A DNA stretch of 64,000 nt from positions 1 through 64,000 of the forward strand of contig JADZEM010000022.1 of assembly GCA_020850535.1 (NCBI GenBank), in the 5' to 3' direction. Positions 16,609-24,898 of the stretch are shown here, piece after piece; the stretch's first letter is position 1; the number at the start of each line of letters is the position of its first letter. The notes beneath the pieces are model-generated. The model saw nothing but the letters and a program-made list of their open reading frames with translations. It was not told where the DNA came from and ran no database searches. The position numbers were made by a program, and so were the translations under genes. The stretch is from Chloroflexota bacterium (lineage in GTDB: Bacteria > Chloroflexota > UBA6077 > JACCZL01).

Positions 16609-16665
16609 GCTGTCGCTCCGGAGGCCGCGAACGGCGATATACTTACACGCGTTCACAATCATAAG

Positions 16666-16679
16666 CTAACAGGTGTTAG
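16666..16679. promoter_or_regulatory. candidate TetR operator in divergent promoter region
   Basis: A perfect palindrome with 6-base arms, CTAACA-GG-TGTTAG, ends two bases before the ATG of the TetR gene at 16681. A TATACT at 16638-16643 is a possible -10 for the same gene. Position and symmetry suit an autoregulatory operator that could also control the divergent DUF1707 gene. Confidence 0.5.
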
Positions 16680-16680
16680 G

Positions 16681-17544
16681 ATGTCTGTCAAGCGGCCGGC
16701 ACTTTCTGGCGCGGCGGATGCATCTGATTCCACGACCGCTCCCGATGCGCCGCCCACCGCCCGGCGAAGCCGCAATCCCCACGGGCAGGGCGCTCGCCTG
16801 CGCGAGGAGCTGATCGCGGCGGCCGACCGCATCCTGGCCGAGACCGGCGACCTTGAGGCGATGTCGCTGCGGGGCGTCGCGCGGGCGGCCGGCGTCGCCG
16901 CTCCCTCGATCTACCTGCACTTCCCGGACAAGTACGCGTTGCTCCACGCCGTGCTGGGCCGCCGCTTCGCCCAGCTTGGGGCCGCTGTCCGCGAGGCCGC
17001 CATGCAGCCAGACGCACCCGCCGAGATGCTCCGCGCCGGCTGCCTCGCCTACTGCCGCTTCGCCACCGAGCACCCGAACGCCTACCGCGTCCTCTTCGGC
17101 CGCCGGCCAGCCGCGCCCTCCCCGGCAGTCCTGAACAGCGGCTTCGGAACGCCCCCCACCCCCCAACCCCCTTCCCCGCCCCCGCGTGCGGCAGAGGGGG
17201 AACAGGGAGACGAGGCTCTCTCTAGGGAGCGAGCAGACTCGGTTCCGCCGATCCCGGTCGGTGCGGAGGCGTTCGGCTTCCTCGCCGAGGGCATCGCCGC
17301 CTGCATCGACGCCGGGGCCGCCCCGCCGTCAGATCCGTTCCGCGCGGCCATCGGCGTCTGGACAGCCCTGCACGGGATCGTTGCGCTGCGCGGCTCGGTC
17401 GGCGCGTTCCCCTGGCCGCCCCTCGACGAGCAGGTGGACGACGTGCTGCGCGGACTGGTCGGCCTCGAACTGCGCGGCACGCCTCACAGTCGCGTGACAG
17501 CCGCGCCCGCCCAACGCGCCCAACCCGAGGAACCGGCCGAATAG
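16681..17544 (+). CDS. TetR/AcrR-family transcriptional regulator
   Basis: A 287-residue regulator. The start at 16681 lies right after a palindromic site. After a 38-residue polar leader, the helix-turn-helix reads AAGVAAPSIYLHFPDKYALL, the standard TetR recognition helix region. The C-terminal half matches a WHG-type ligand domain (AYRVLFGRRP, WTALHGIVALRG). Its ligand domain is interrupted by a low-complexity stretch (about 160-185; PPTPQPPSPPPRAAEG) whose DNA is a copy of the CCCTCACCCC/GGGAGAGGGG repeat, read in frame. It may regulate itself and the divergent DUF1707 gene. Confidence 0.87.
   Translation: MSVKRPALSGAADASDSTTAPDAPPTARRSRNPHGQGARLREELIAAADRILAETGDLEAMSLRGVARAAGVAAPSIYLHFPDKYALLHAVLGRRFAQLGAAVREAAMQPDAPAEMLRAGCLAYCRFATEHPNAYRVLFGRRPAAPSPAVLNSGFGTPPTPQPPSPPPRAAEGEQGDEALSRERADSVPPIPVGAEAFGFLAEGIAACIDAGAAPPSDPFRAAIGVWTALHGIVALRGSVGAFPWPPLDEQVDDVLRGLVGLELRGTPHSRVTAAPAQRAQPEEPAE
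17146..17214. repeat. palindromic repeat (DUF559-element family) inside the TetR gene
   Basis: The DNA reads C-rich (ACCCCCCAACCCCCTTCCCC) and then G-rich (GCAGAGGGGGAACAGGG), a degenerate copy of the palindrome seen at 46114-46226 and around the DUF559 gene. It is in frame with the regulator. Confidence 0.6.
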
Positions 17545-17756
17545 TCGGTATACTTCTCCTGTCAAGCGACGACGCAGGGGGTGGTCCCATCGACCAGCCC
17601 TTGTTTTGCATGCCCGCTACCTTCGGAACGCCCGTGTGTGCGTCCCCCGGGGATGAGATGTCGACGTTTCAACGCTGGCTCGACCAACTGCGGGGCCGCA
17701 CCACCGGCCCGCTCGATCCTGCGCTGTCTGCCGAGAAGGAAGAGTCTGAAGACGGT

Positions 17757-18326
17757 ATGGGACCGAGCACGCTGATCGTCGGGCTGGGCAATCCCGGGCT
17801 GGAGTACTCCGCGACGCGCCACAACGTCGGGTTTCTCTGCCTGGACCGGCTGGCCACCAAACACCGCCTCCGCTTCACGGGCAAGAAGGGCAAGAGCCTG
17901 CTGGCGCGCGGCGCGATCAACAGCCACGACGTGGCCCTCGCCAAGCCGCAGACCTACATGAACCTCTCCGGCGAGGCCGCCCGCGAGCTGCTTCGCATCT
18001 ACAAGCTGCCCGTCACCTCCCTCCTGGTGGTCTACGACGACGTTGACCTGCCGGTCGGGACCGTCCGGCTCCGCGAGCGCGGCGGCCCGGGCACCCACAA
18101 TGGCATGCGCTCGCTGGTGGACGAGCTGGACTCGACGGACTTCGCCCGGCTGCGTATCGGCGTCGGCGCCCCAACCGATGGCCAGCGTCTTGCGGACTAC
18201 GTGTTAGGTCTCCCCTCCCCCGAAGAGCGGACCGAGCTCGATGCGGCCATCGATCGAGCCGTCGAGGCCATCGAGATCGTCGCGCGGCGGGGAATCGGTG
18301 CAGCCATGAACCAGTGCAACAAGTGA
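17757..18326 (+). CDS. pth: peptidyl-tRNA hydrolase
   Basis: A 189-residue enzyme that releases tRNA from stalled peptidyl-tRNA. From the ATG at 17757 it has the family-normal length and start, MGPSTLIVGLGNPG, with catalytic His22 in TRHNVGF, the KPQTYMNLSG strand and DDVDLPVG and GGPGTHNGMRS motifs that bind the tRNA. An in-frame ATG at 17658 would add 33 mostly polar residues not typical of the family. The stop overlaps the GTG of mfd in a GTGA, so the two genes are translationally coupled. A TATACT at about 17549 may be part of its promoter. Confidence 0.93.
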   Translation: MGPSTLIVGLGNPGLEYSATRHNVGFLCLDRLATKHRLRFTGKKGKSLLARGAINSHDVALAKPQTYMNLSGEAARELLRIYKLPVTSLLVVYDDVDLPVGTVRLRERGGPGTHNGMRSLVDELDSTDFARLRIGVGAPTDGQRLADYVLGLPSPEERTELDAAIDRAVEAIEIVARRGIGAAMNQCNK

Positions 18327-21300
18327 GCGTCCAGACGAAGCCGCCCGCCGCCGGGGCAGCCCCATCCCCCAGCCCCCTTTCCGGCGCGGAACGGGGAAGT
18401 AGTGGTCTGGCGAGTCTCGCCGCGCTGCTGCCGGCCGTCCAGCGCCAGCCGGCCTTCGCCGAGGCCGCCCGGGCGATCCTGGCCGCCGCGCCGACCTCCG
18501 ACCCGATCCGCCTCTCGCTGGCCGATCCGGCCAAACCGTACACCGTCGCCGCCCTCCACGAGGCGCTGGGTCGCACGGTCGTGCTGCTCACCGCCCGGCC
18601 GGGCAACGCCCGCCAGTCGTGGGACGATCTCCTGGTCTGGGCGCGCCAGCCGGCCGACGTGCTCCACTTCCCGGCCCCGGACGCCCTCCCCTACGAGAAG
18701 CTGACCGAAGACCCGACGATGGTCGCCCGGCGGGTGGACGTGCTGGCGCGCCTGGCGGACACCGTCCAGGGCGGCCGGCCGCCGCTGGTGGTGGCCTGCC
18801 TGCGCGCCGTCATGGATCAGCTTGACCCGCCGGCCCACTTCCGCGCCGCGTCGCGCACGCTGAAGGTGGGCGACCGCGTCGGGATGAGCGCCCTGCTGGC
18901 CTCCTGGGTCGAGGCCGGCTACGAGCCAGGGCCACTCGTCGATGGCCCCGGGCAGGTCAGCCGGCGCGGCGGCATCCTGGATGTCTACCCGCCGTCCGGG
19001 CCGCCCTGCCGCATCGAGCTGTTCGGCGACGAGATCGAGTCGATCCGCATCTTCGACGTGGAGACGCAGCGGTCCTCCGAGCGGATCAGGGAGCTACGCG
19101 TCACCCCGGCCCGCGAGCGACCGTCCGGCGCGCCGGGCGGCCAGACCGCCACCTTCTTCGACCATCTCCCCGAGGACGCCGTCATCCTGGTGGACGAGGC
19201 GTACCAGTTGGAGATGATCTCCCGCGATCTGGAGGCCCAGGCCGAAGAGGTCCGGATGCGGCTGCAATCGCTTGGGGAGCTGTCGGACGAGGTCGAGAAA
19301 GCCTACCTGACCTGGCCGGAGCTGCGCTCGTCGCTGAACACGGTGACGCCGCGCGCGGTGGTCGACCTGACCCACGATGCCAACCGCGAGCTGCTCCAGT
19401 TCGGGCATCCTCCCGCCTTTGCCGGCCGCCTCAAAGCGTTCCTCGACCGCGTGGCCCGCCCGGCGATGCGCGGCGGCGAGTCGATCGTCGTCGTCTCGCA
19501 GCAGACGGCCCGCCTGCGGGAGCTGCTGGCCGAGCGGAATGTCGAGGTCGCGGCGACCATGCGCCTGCCCGCCGAGTGGGAGCGTCCGCTGGCGGCCGGC
19601 GAGCATGGCCGGCTGGCGCTGATCCACGGCTCGCTGCCGGAGGGCTGGCGCTCGGAAGACCTGGGCATCGCCGTCTACACGGATGGCGAGCTGTTCGGCT
19701 GGCGCAAGGTCCGCCGTCCTGTCCGGCAGACGCGCACCGCCGCCCGCGACGCCTTCCTCAGCGATCTTCAGCCCGGCGAGCTGGTGGTGCACGTCGATCA
19801 CGGCATCGGCAAGTTCCGGGGACTCTACCGCACCGGCGGCTCAGACGCGCCGAACGGTGCGACGAACTCGGTCCGCGAGTTCCTGCTGATCGAGTACGAC
19901 GGCGCAGACCGCCTGTACGTCCCCAGCGAGCAGGCCGACCGTGTCACTCGCTATGTCGGCGGCGGCGACGACGCGCCCAGCCTGACGCGCCTCGGCACCC
20001 AGGAGTGGAGCCGTGCCAAGGCCCGCGCCCGCCGCGCCGTCCGCGACATCGCCAAGGATCTGGTGGAGCTGTACGCGGCCCGCAAGCTGGCGCAGGGGCA
20101 CGCCTTCGCCCCGGACTCGGTCTGGCAGAACGAGCTGGAGGACAGCTTCCCCTACGCCGAGACGCCGGACCAGTTGACGGCCATCACCGAGGTCAAGGGC
20201 GACATGGAGCAGGCCATTCCGATGGACCGACTGCTGGTCGGGGATGTCGGCTACGGCAAGACCGAGGTCGCCCTGCGCGCTGCCTTCAAGGCGGTCATGG
20301 ACGGCAAGCAGGTGGCCGTCCTCGTCCCCACGACGGTGCTCGCCCAGCAGCACTTCACCACATTCAAGGAGCGCTTCGGGGCGTTCCCCGTCAAAGTCGA
20401 GGTGCTCTCCCGCTTCCGCTCCCCAAAGGAGCAGCAGGCAGTCGTCGAGGCGTGCAGCATGGGCGGCGTGGACGTGGTGATCGGCACCCATCGGCTGGTC
20501 TCGAAGGACGTGCGCTTCAAGGATCTCGGGCTCTTGATCGTGGACGAGGAGCAGCGCTTCGGCGTGGCGCACAAGGAGCGGCTGAAGCAGCTTCGCAAGG
20601 AGGTGGACGTCCTGACGCTGACGGCCACCCCGATCCCACGCACCCTTCACATGTCGCTGGCGGGCGTCCGCGACATGAGCGTCATGGAGACGCCGCCCGA
20701 GGAGCGCCTGCCGATCCGCACCTACGTGGCCGAGTACGACGACGGCCTGGTGCGTGAGGCGATCCTCCGCGAGCTGGACCGGGGCGGTCAGGTCTACTAC
20801 GTGCACAACCGCGTCCAGAGCATCGAGATCGTGCAGCGACGCCTGCGTGAGCTGGTGCCGGAGGCTCGCTTCATCGTCGGGCACGGCCAGATGCACGAGG
20901 ATCAGCTCGAAAAGGTGATGCTCGCCTTCTCAGAGGGCAAGGCCGACGTGCTGCTCTGCACCACCATCATCGAGTCTGGCCTGGACATCTCGAACGCCAA
21001 CACGATCATCATCGACAACGCCCATCGGCTCGGGCTGGCGCAGCTCTATCAGCTGCGGGGGCGGGTCGGGCGCGGCCCGGTCCGCGCCTACGCCTACTTC
21101 CTGTACGCTCGCGACACCCAGCTCAACGAGCAGGCCGAGGCGCGTCTTCGCACCATCTACGAGGCGACCGAGCTTGGCGCCGGCTTCCGCATCGCCATGA
21201 AAGACCTGGAGATCCGTGGGGCCGGCAACCTGCTGGGGGCGGAGCAGTCAGGCCAGATCGCGGCGGTCGGGTTCGACCTGTACACCCGCCTGCTCGGGGA

Positions 21301-21793
21301 GGCCGTGGACCTGATGAGCGCCGCCCAGACCGGCGCTCCGCCGCCGCTGCACGACGCCGCGGGTCCGGACCGGCGGCCGTCGCTCGACCTGCCGCTCGAC
21401 GCCTTCCTGCCGGCCGACTACGTGTCTGACGAAGCGGCCCGCTTGAACCTCTACCAGCGGTTCGCGACGGCCACCAGCGGCGAGCAGGTCGGCGGGCTGA
21501 TCGGCGAGCTGGAGGACCGCTTCGGGCCGCTGCCGGCCCAGGCCCAGAACCTCGTCTATCAGGTGGGGCTGCGCCTGGAGGCCCAGCGGGCAGGCGTCAG
21601 CCAGATCACCGCCACCGAGAATGAGATCGTGGTCAAGCTGCACGGCCGGCCGCCCGCCGACGTCAGCCGGCTCAGCCGGGAGATTGGCATGACGCTGCGG
21701 GCCGGCTCGAATCAGCTACGGCTGGCGCGCGGCAAGGGCGAAGCGTGGCTGGTGACGCTCCAGCGGCTCATCGACCTGCTGCCGGCCGTCTGA
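18323..21793 (+). CDS. mfd: transcription-repair coupling factor Mfd
   Basis: An 1156-residue ATP-dependent translocase that removes RNA polymerase stalled at DNA lesions and recruits UvrA. The GTG at 18323 overlaps the pth stop (GTGA). Order: UvrB-like damage module (about 30-440), the RNA polymerase-interacting domain (about 475-545, GELVVHVDHGIGKF), RecG-like helicase domains with Walker A GDVGYGKTE near residue 640 and DEEQ near 740, then the C-terminal TRCF domain. Residues about 10-27 (SPSPLSGAERGSS) are encoded by a copy of the CCCTCACCCC-type repeat, matching the translation of that repeat in other places. Length is normal for Mfd. Confidence 0.96.
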   Translation: MSVQTKPPAAGAAPSPSPLSGAERGSSGLASLAALLPAVQRQPAFAEAARAILAAAPTSDPIRLSLADPAKPYTVAALHEALGRTVVLLTARPGNARQSWDDLLVWARQPADVLHFPAPDALPYEKLTEDPTMVARRVDVLARLADTVQGGRPPLVVACLRAVMDQLDPPAHFRAASRTLKVGDRVGMSALLASWVEAGYEPGPLVDGPGQVSRRGGILDVYPPSGPPCRIELFGDEIESIRIFDVETQRSSERIRELRVTPARERPSGAPGGQTATFFDHLPEDAVILVDEAYQLEMISRDLEAQAEEVRMRLQSLGELSDEVEKAYLTWPELRSSLNTVTPRAVVDLTHDANRELLQFGHPPAFAGRLKAFLDRVARPAMRGGESIVVVSQQTARLRELLAERNVEVAATMRLPAEWERPLAAGEHGRLALIHGSLPEGWRSEDLGIAVYTDGELFGWRKVRRPVRQTRTAARDAFLSDLQPGELVVHVDHGIGKFRGLYRTGGSDAPNGATNSVREFLLIEYDGADRLYVPSEQADRVTRYVGGGDDAPSLTRLGTQEWSRAKARARRAVRDIAKDLVELYAARKLAQGHAFAPDSVWQNELEDSFPYAETPDQLTAITEVKGDMEQAIPMDRLLVGDVGYGKTEVALRAAFKAVMDGKQVAVLVPTTVLAQQHFTTFKERFGAFPVKVEVLSRFRSPKEQQAVVEACSMGGVDVVIGTHRLVSKDVRFKDLGLLIVDEEQRFGVAHKERLKQLRKEVDVLTLTATPIPRTLHMSLAGVRDMSVMETPPEERLPIRTYVAEYDDGLVREAILRELDRGGQVYYVHNRVQSIEIVQRRLRELVPEARFIVGHGQMHEDQLEKVMLAFSEGKADVLLCTTIIESGLDISNANTIIIDNAHRLGLAQLYQLRGRVGRGPVRAYAYFLYARDTQLNEQAEARLRTIYEATELGAGFRIAMKDLEIRGAGNLLGAEQSGQIAAVGFDLYTRLLGEAVDLMSAAQTGAPPPLHDAAGPDRRPSLDLPLDAFLPADYVSDEAARLNLYQRFATATSGEQVGGLIGELEDRFGPLPAQAQNLVYQVGLRLEAQRAGVSQITATENEIVVKLHGRPPADVSRLSREIGMTLRAGSNQLRLARGKGEAWLVTLQRLIDLLPAV

Positions 21794-21798
21794 AGCGA

Positions 21799-21816
21799 CC
21801 TCACCCCGGGGCGAGG
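21799..21816. terminator. short bidirectional hairpin between mfd and a convergent gene
   Basis: CCTC-A-CCCC GGGG-C-GAGG forms an 18-base near-perfect palindrome in the 23-base gap between two convergent stop codons. There is no T-tract. Confidence 0.4.
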
Positions 21817-22365
21817 TTAGGCACACGAGCACCGGAACGCCTGCGCCGCCCCGCACCAGACGCAGAACTGCGCGCCGTCCGGCAGCGCCCGCTCGCAGTC
21901 GCTGCAACGAATGGGTCCCGGCTCTCCTGACGCCCGCCGCTCGGCACGGACCTGCTCGGCCGCCTGATCGATCCAGGCGCCGCCGTCCTCGTCGCGGAGC
22001 GGATGCAGCGCCCGCGTCTCATCCACGAGCGTATCCACGCGCTTCGCCACCTCTGGCGATGACGTGTACTTCCAGGACTCAGGCCACGCCTGCACCTGGA
22101 GGTAGCCCGCGTTCGTCAGCGCCGTCTCGAGCGACGCCCAGACATTCAGGCAGTCGTGCGGCTCGTCCCGCGGCGGCGTGCCCACCGAGTACGGTACCTC
22201 AAGAGCGTCACGCGTCCTGGTCATCAGCGTGACGACCGTCGAGCGATTAACCCGGCCGCGCGTCGTCAGGCAGCCGGCGAGCCGAAGCAGATCGTACAGG
22301 TCGCCGGCCGAGGTCGCAGCGTATACCAGCCGTCGCAGGGCGGTCTCTGGGCGCGCCACACTCAC
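21817..22365 (-). CDS. zinc-ribbon protein of unknown function
   Basis: A 182-residue protein from a GTG at 22365; the exact start is uncertain because no ATG with a ribosome site is present. Its last 30 residues are a zinc ribbon: CSDC at one end and CVWC at the other (IRCSDCERALPDGAQFC). The body is mostly alpha-helical with conserved-looking RRLVYAATSAGDLYDLLRLAG at the N terminus. No enzyme motif is visible. It converges on mfd. Confidence 0.65.
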   Translation of the reverse strand: MSVARPETALRRLVYAATSAGDLYDLLRLAGCLTTRGRVNRSTVVTLMTRTRDALEVPYSVGTPPRDEPHDCLNVWASLETALTNAGYLQVQAWPESWKYTSSPEVAKRVDTLVDETRALHPLRDEDGGAWIDQAAEQVRAERRASGEPGPIRCSDCERALPDGAQFCVWCGAAQAFRCSCA

Positions 22366-22500
22366 GCTCTCAATGCAACAAATGGTCTGGGGCGGCCTAA
22401 GCGTATCACGAGTCCCGCTGCTCAGGGTGCCTGGCCGGCCGCCCAGCGCACACCGGTGAGCGGGTAGACTCCAGCACCACGTCCCGGCACGGCCCACAAC

Positions 22501-22546
22501 ATCTGGCAACCTGCAGACACGCTATCTGGCAACCTGCAGACACGCT
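22501..22546. repeat. perfect 23-bp tandem duplication
   Basis: Two exact copies of a 23-bp unit beginning ATCTGGCAACCTGCAGACAC, directly upstream of the cyclase-family gene at 22586. The duplication separates that gene from the divergent zinc-ribbon gene. Confidence 0.95.
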
Positions 22547-22585
22547 GCCCTGCGTGGCCACACGCGGCAGGAGGGGACTCAGCCG

Positions 22586-23254
22586 ATGCGCCTGATCGAT
22601 CTCTCGCACACGATCACCTTCCCGCACTGGCGCTGGAAGCCGGAGCGGCACATCACCTCCTCCCACGCGAACGGCGACCTGTTCACCTCCAGCCGTCTGC
22701 ACACGCCGCTGCACGGGTTCACCCACGTCGATGCGCCCGCGCACTTCCTGCCCGGCGCCCGGACCATCACCGAGATGCCGCTCGACCAGTGGTGCGGCCC
22801 GGCCGCCGTGGTCGATCTCTCCCACCGAGGAGCCGACGACGGCATCACCGCCGCCGACCTCGACCAGCATGGTCAGCATATCCAGGCCGGCGACATCGTG
22901 CTGTTGCGGACGGACTGGGACCAGAAGACGGCTATCAACACCCGCGAGTTCTGGACAACCGCGCCCTGGACCACTCGCGAGGCCGCCGAGTGGCTGGCCG
23001 CCCGCGATGTCCGTGCCGTCGGCTACGACTACCCGCCCGATCCGTCCCTGCGGATGAATCCCGAGCACCCGGGCAGCATCCCGCGCGACCAGCACGTCAC
23101 CCACGATGTCTTCTTCCCGCGTGGCATCACCGTCATCGAGTACCTCGCCAACCTGCGCGCCATCCCGACGCCCCGCACGATCTTCATGGCGCTGCCGCTC
23201 AAGGTGGACGGCGGCGACGGCTCGCCGGTGCGGGCGGTCGCGCTGGAGCTGTGA
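22586..23254 (+). CDS. cyclase family protein (kynurenine formamidase-like metal hydrolase)
   Basis: A 222-residue metal-dependent hydrolase of the cyclase/KynB superfamily. The ATG follows a strong AGGAGG site. The metal-binding signature HxxTHxDxPxH reads HGFTHVDAPAHF, preceded by IDLSHTI at the N terminus; VVDLSHRG and LLRTDW are further family segments. Members hydrolyse amides such as N-formylkynurenine or cyclic imides. The substrate cannot be told here. The stop overlaps the GTG of a ligase-like membrane protein (GTGA), which is an unusual partner. Confidence 0.85.
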   Translation: MRLIDLSHTITFPHWRWKPERHITSSHANGDLFTSSRLHTPLHGFTHVDAPAHFLPGARTITEMPLDQWCGPAAVVDLSHRGADDGITAADLDQHGQHIQAGDIVLLRTDWDQKTAINTREFWTTAPWTTREAAEWLAARDVRAVGYDYPPDPSLRMNPEHPGSIPRDQHVTHDVFFPRGITVIEYLANLRAIPTPRTIFMALPLKVDGGDGSPVRAVALEL

Positions 23255-24561
23255 CGCCCGCGGAGACCAGCGCGGTGACCGTCCAGCGACTCTGGCAGCG
23301 GCTCCTGCTGGCCATACTGGCGGCGGTGGTGGCGGCGCTCCCGTTCTACCGCTTCGGGCTGAGCCTCGGCGGGCAGAGCCTCGCCCCCCACGAGGTGCTG
23401 CTCCTGCTGGCAGCGGCGGTCCGCGGTGCGCGGTGGGTGGCGCAGCGGAGGGGGTCAGGGGGTGAGGGCCTCCCGGGCGGTGAGGCTATGAATCTCCCCA
23501 TCGTCCTCGTGCTGGCCTCTGCCCTCCTCTCGCTGCTCGCAACCGAGTACCTGCGCCTCAGCCTCCGCGAGCTGCGCACCCTGATCGTCGAGCCGCTGCT
23601 GTTCTGGTACCTCTGCCGCCTGACCGTTCGCTCGGCCAGCGACGTGCTCTGGCTGGTCGGGGCGCTGCTGGTGAGCACCACCGTCGTCGCCATCCTCGGG
23701 CTGGTGCAGTTGGTGGCTGGCGGGGCCGTCACCGACGTGCAAGGTGTCCGGCGAGTGCTCGGAACCTACACCTCGCCGAACCACTTCGCACTGCTGCTCG
23801 GGCGGGCGCTGCCGTTCTGGCTGGCGCTCGGGTGGCAGCTCCCGCGCTGGCGACCGTGGGCCATCGCCGGCGGGCTGCTCTGCGCCGGGGCGCTCGGCGC
23901 GACGTTCTCGGTGGGGGGCTGGCTGGCGAGCGGCCTGGCCCTGCTGGTCGTCGTCGGGCTGCTCGGCGGCCGGCGGCTGTTGCTTGCGCTCGTGCTGGCC
24001 GGCATCGTGGCCGGCGCGGTCGTCTTCCTGGCCGCGCCCGTCGAGCGGCTGGCCGGCCGCCTCGACCCGCGCCAGGGCACCAGTTTCGTGCGGGTCCAGC
24101 TCTGGCAGACGGCCGCCCAGCTGGTCGCGGAGTCGCCGCTGCTCGGCATCGGCCTGGACAACTTCCTCTACCGGTACCCCGCCCTGATGCCGCCCGGCGC
24201 GTCCTTCGAGCCGAACCTGTCGCACCCGCACAACCTGGTGCTCCAGTTCTGGCTGCAGCTCGGCGTCCTCGGTCTCATCGCGCTGATCTGGCTGCTCTGG
24301 CGCTTCCTCCGGCTGACCTGGAGCGCAGCTCGGGCCGACCAGGGCAGTTCCGCCCAGGACGGTACGGCATCATCGCCGATCCAACACGCGCTGGCCGTCG
24401 GCGCGCTCGGCAGCATGACCGACTTCGTGGCGCACGGCCTCGTGGACAACGGCTACTTTCTGCCAGACATGGCGGTCATCTTCTGGCTGACGCTCGCGGT
24501 GGCCGTCGTGGCCGGACGCCGGCCGCCCCCGGCTCCACGGTCCACCCAGGACCTGACCTGA
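23251..24561 (+). CDS. O-antigen ligase-like polytopic membrane protein (Wzy_C family)
   Basis: A 436-residue membrane protein with about ten to twelve hydrophobic segments. The start is GTG at 23251, overlapping the upstream stop. The Wzy_C/O-antigen ligase signature appears as the large periplasmic region: VQLWQTAAQLVAESPLLG, then GIGLDNF and the SHPHNLVLQFWLQLGVLG segment with the conserved His. Family members ligate or polymerise lipid-linked glycans outside the membrane. Residues about 65-78 (RRGSGGEGLPGGE) are encoded by a copy of the GGGTGAGGGCC repeat. Confidence 0.86.
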   Translation: MTPAETSAVTVQRLWQRLLLAILAAVVAALPFYRFGLSLGGQSLAPHEVLLLLAAAVRGARWVAQRRGSGGEGLPGGEAMNLPIVLVLASALLSLLATEYLRLSLRELRTLIVEPLLFWYLCRLTVRSASDVLWLVGALLVSTTVVAILGLVQLVAGGAVTDVQGVRRVLGTYTSPNHFALLLGRALPFWLALGWQLPRWRPWAIAGGLLCAGALGATFSVGGWLASGLALLVVVGLLGGRRLLLALVLAGIVAGAVVFLAAPVERLAGRLDPRQGTSFVRVQLWQTAAQLVAESPLLGIGLDNFLYRYPALMPPGASFEPNLSHPHNLVLQFWLQLGVLGLIALIWLLWRFLRLTWSAARADQGSSAQDGTASSPIQHALAVGALGSMTDFVAHGLVDNGYFLPDMAVIFWLTLAVAVVAGRRPPPAPRSTQDLT

Positions 24562-24898
24562 CCTGACAAGGCGATGGCATGTTCGTTGCTATTCCCGAGA
24601 CGCCGTCAAGCGGTCGGGGCTTTCAAGCCTCGACGATGCCGCACGACGCGCTCACCATGCGATTGCCCTGCCTGACCCGATCGTCGCCCTGACTCGACAG
24701 AGGGAACTCGTGTACAATCTCCACCCGCCGCGCCCACCAGCGGTCGAGCGGCTCGCGTGACCCCGGCTGGCCCATACCTATCGGCTCGGGCTCGTCCAGC
24801 GTGTCGCGCACACGCTCCCAGCGGGAGGCTGACAGCTTGCGAGCTTTGATGCGCCGCGCGGCACCGGAGGACCGTCGCCCTGCAGGCCGGCTGGCCCC
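24562..24898. other. intergenic region between two O-antigen ligase-like genes
   Basis: No gene is supported. At 24577-24619 it carries a sequence shared with 46018-46064 (see the repeat entries). The remainder is unstructured to the eye. Confidence 0.4.
24577..24619. repeat. dispersed ~45-bp conserved motif, copy A
   Basis: GCATGTTCGTTGCTATTCCC and the following GAGACGCCGTCAAG-CGGTCGGGGCT match 46018-46064 at all but five positions apart from a 4-base gap. Both copies are intergenic. It could be a regulatory RNA element or a decayed repeat. Confidence 0.6.
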
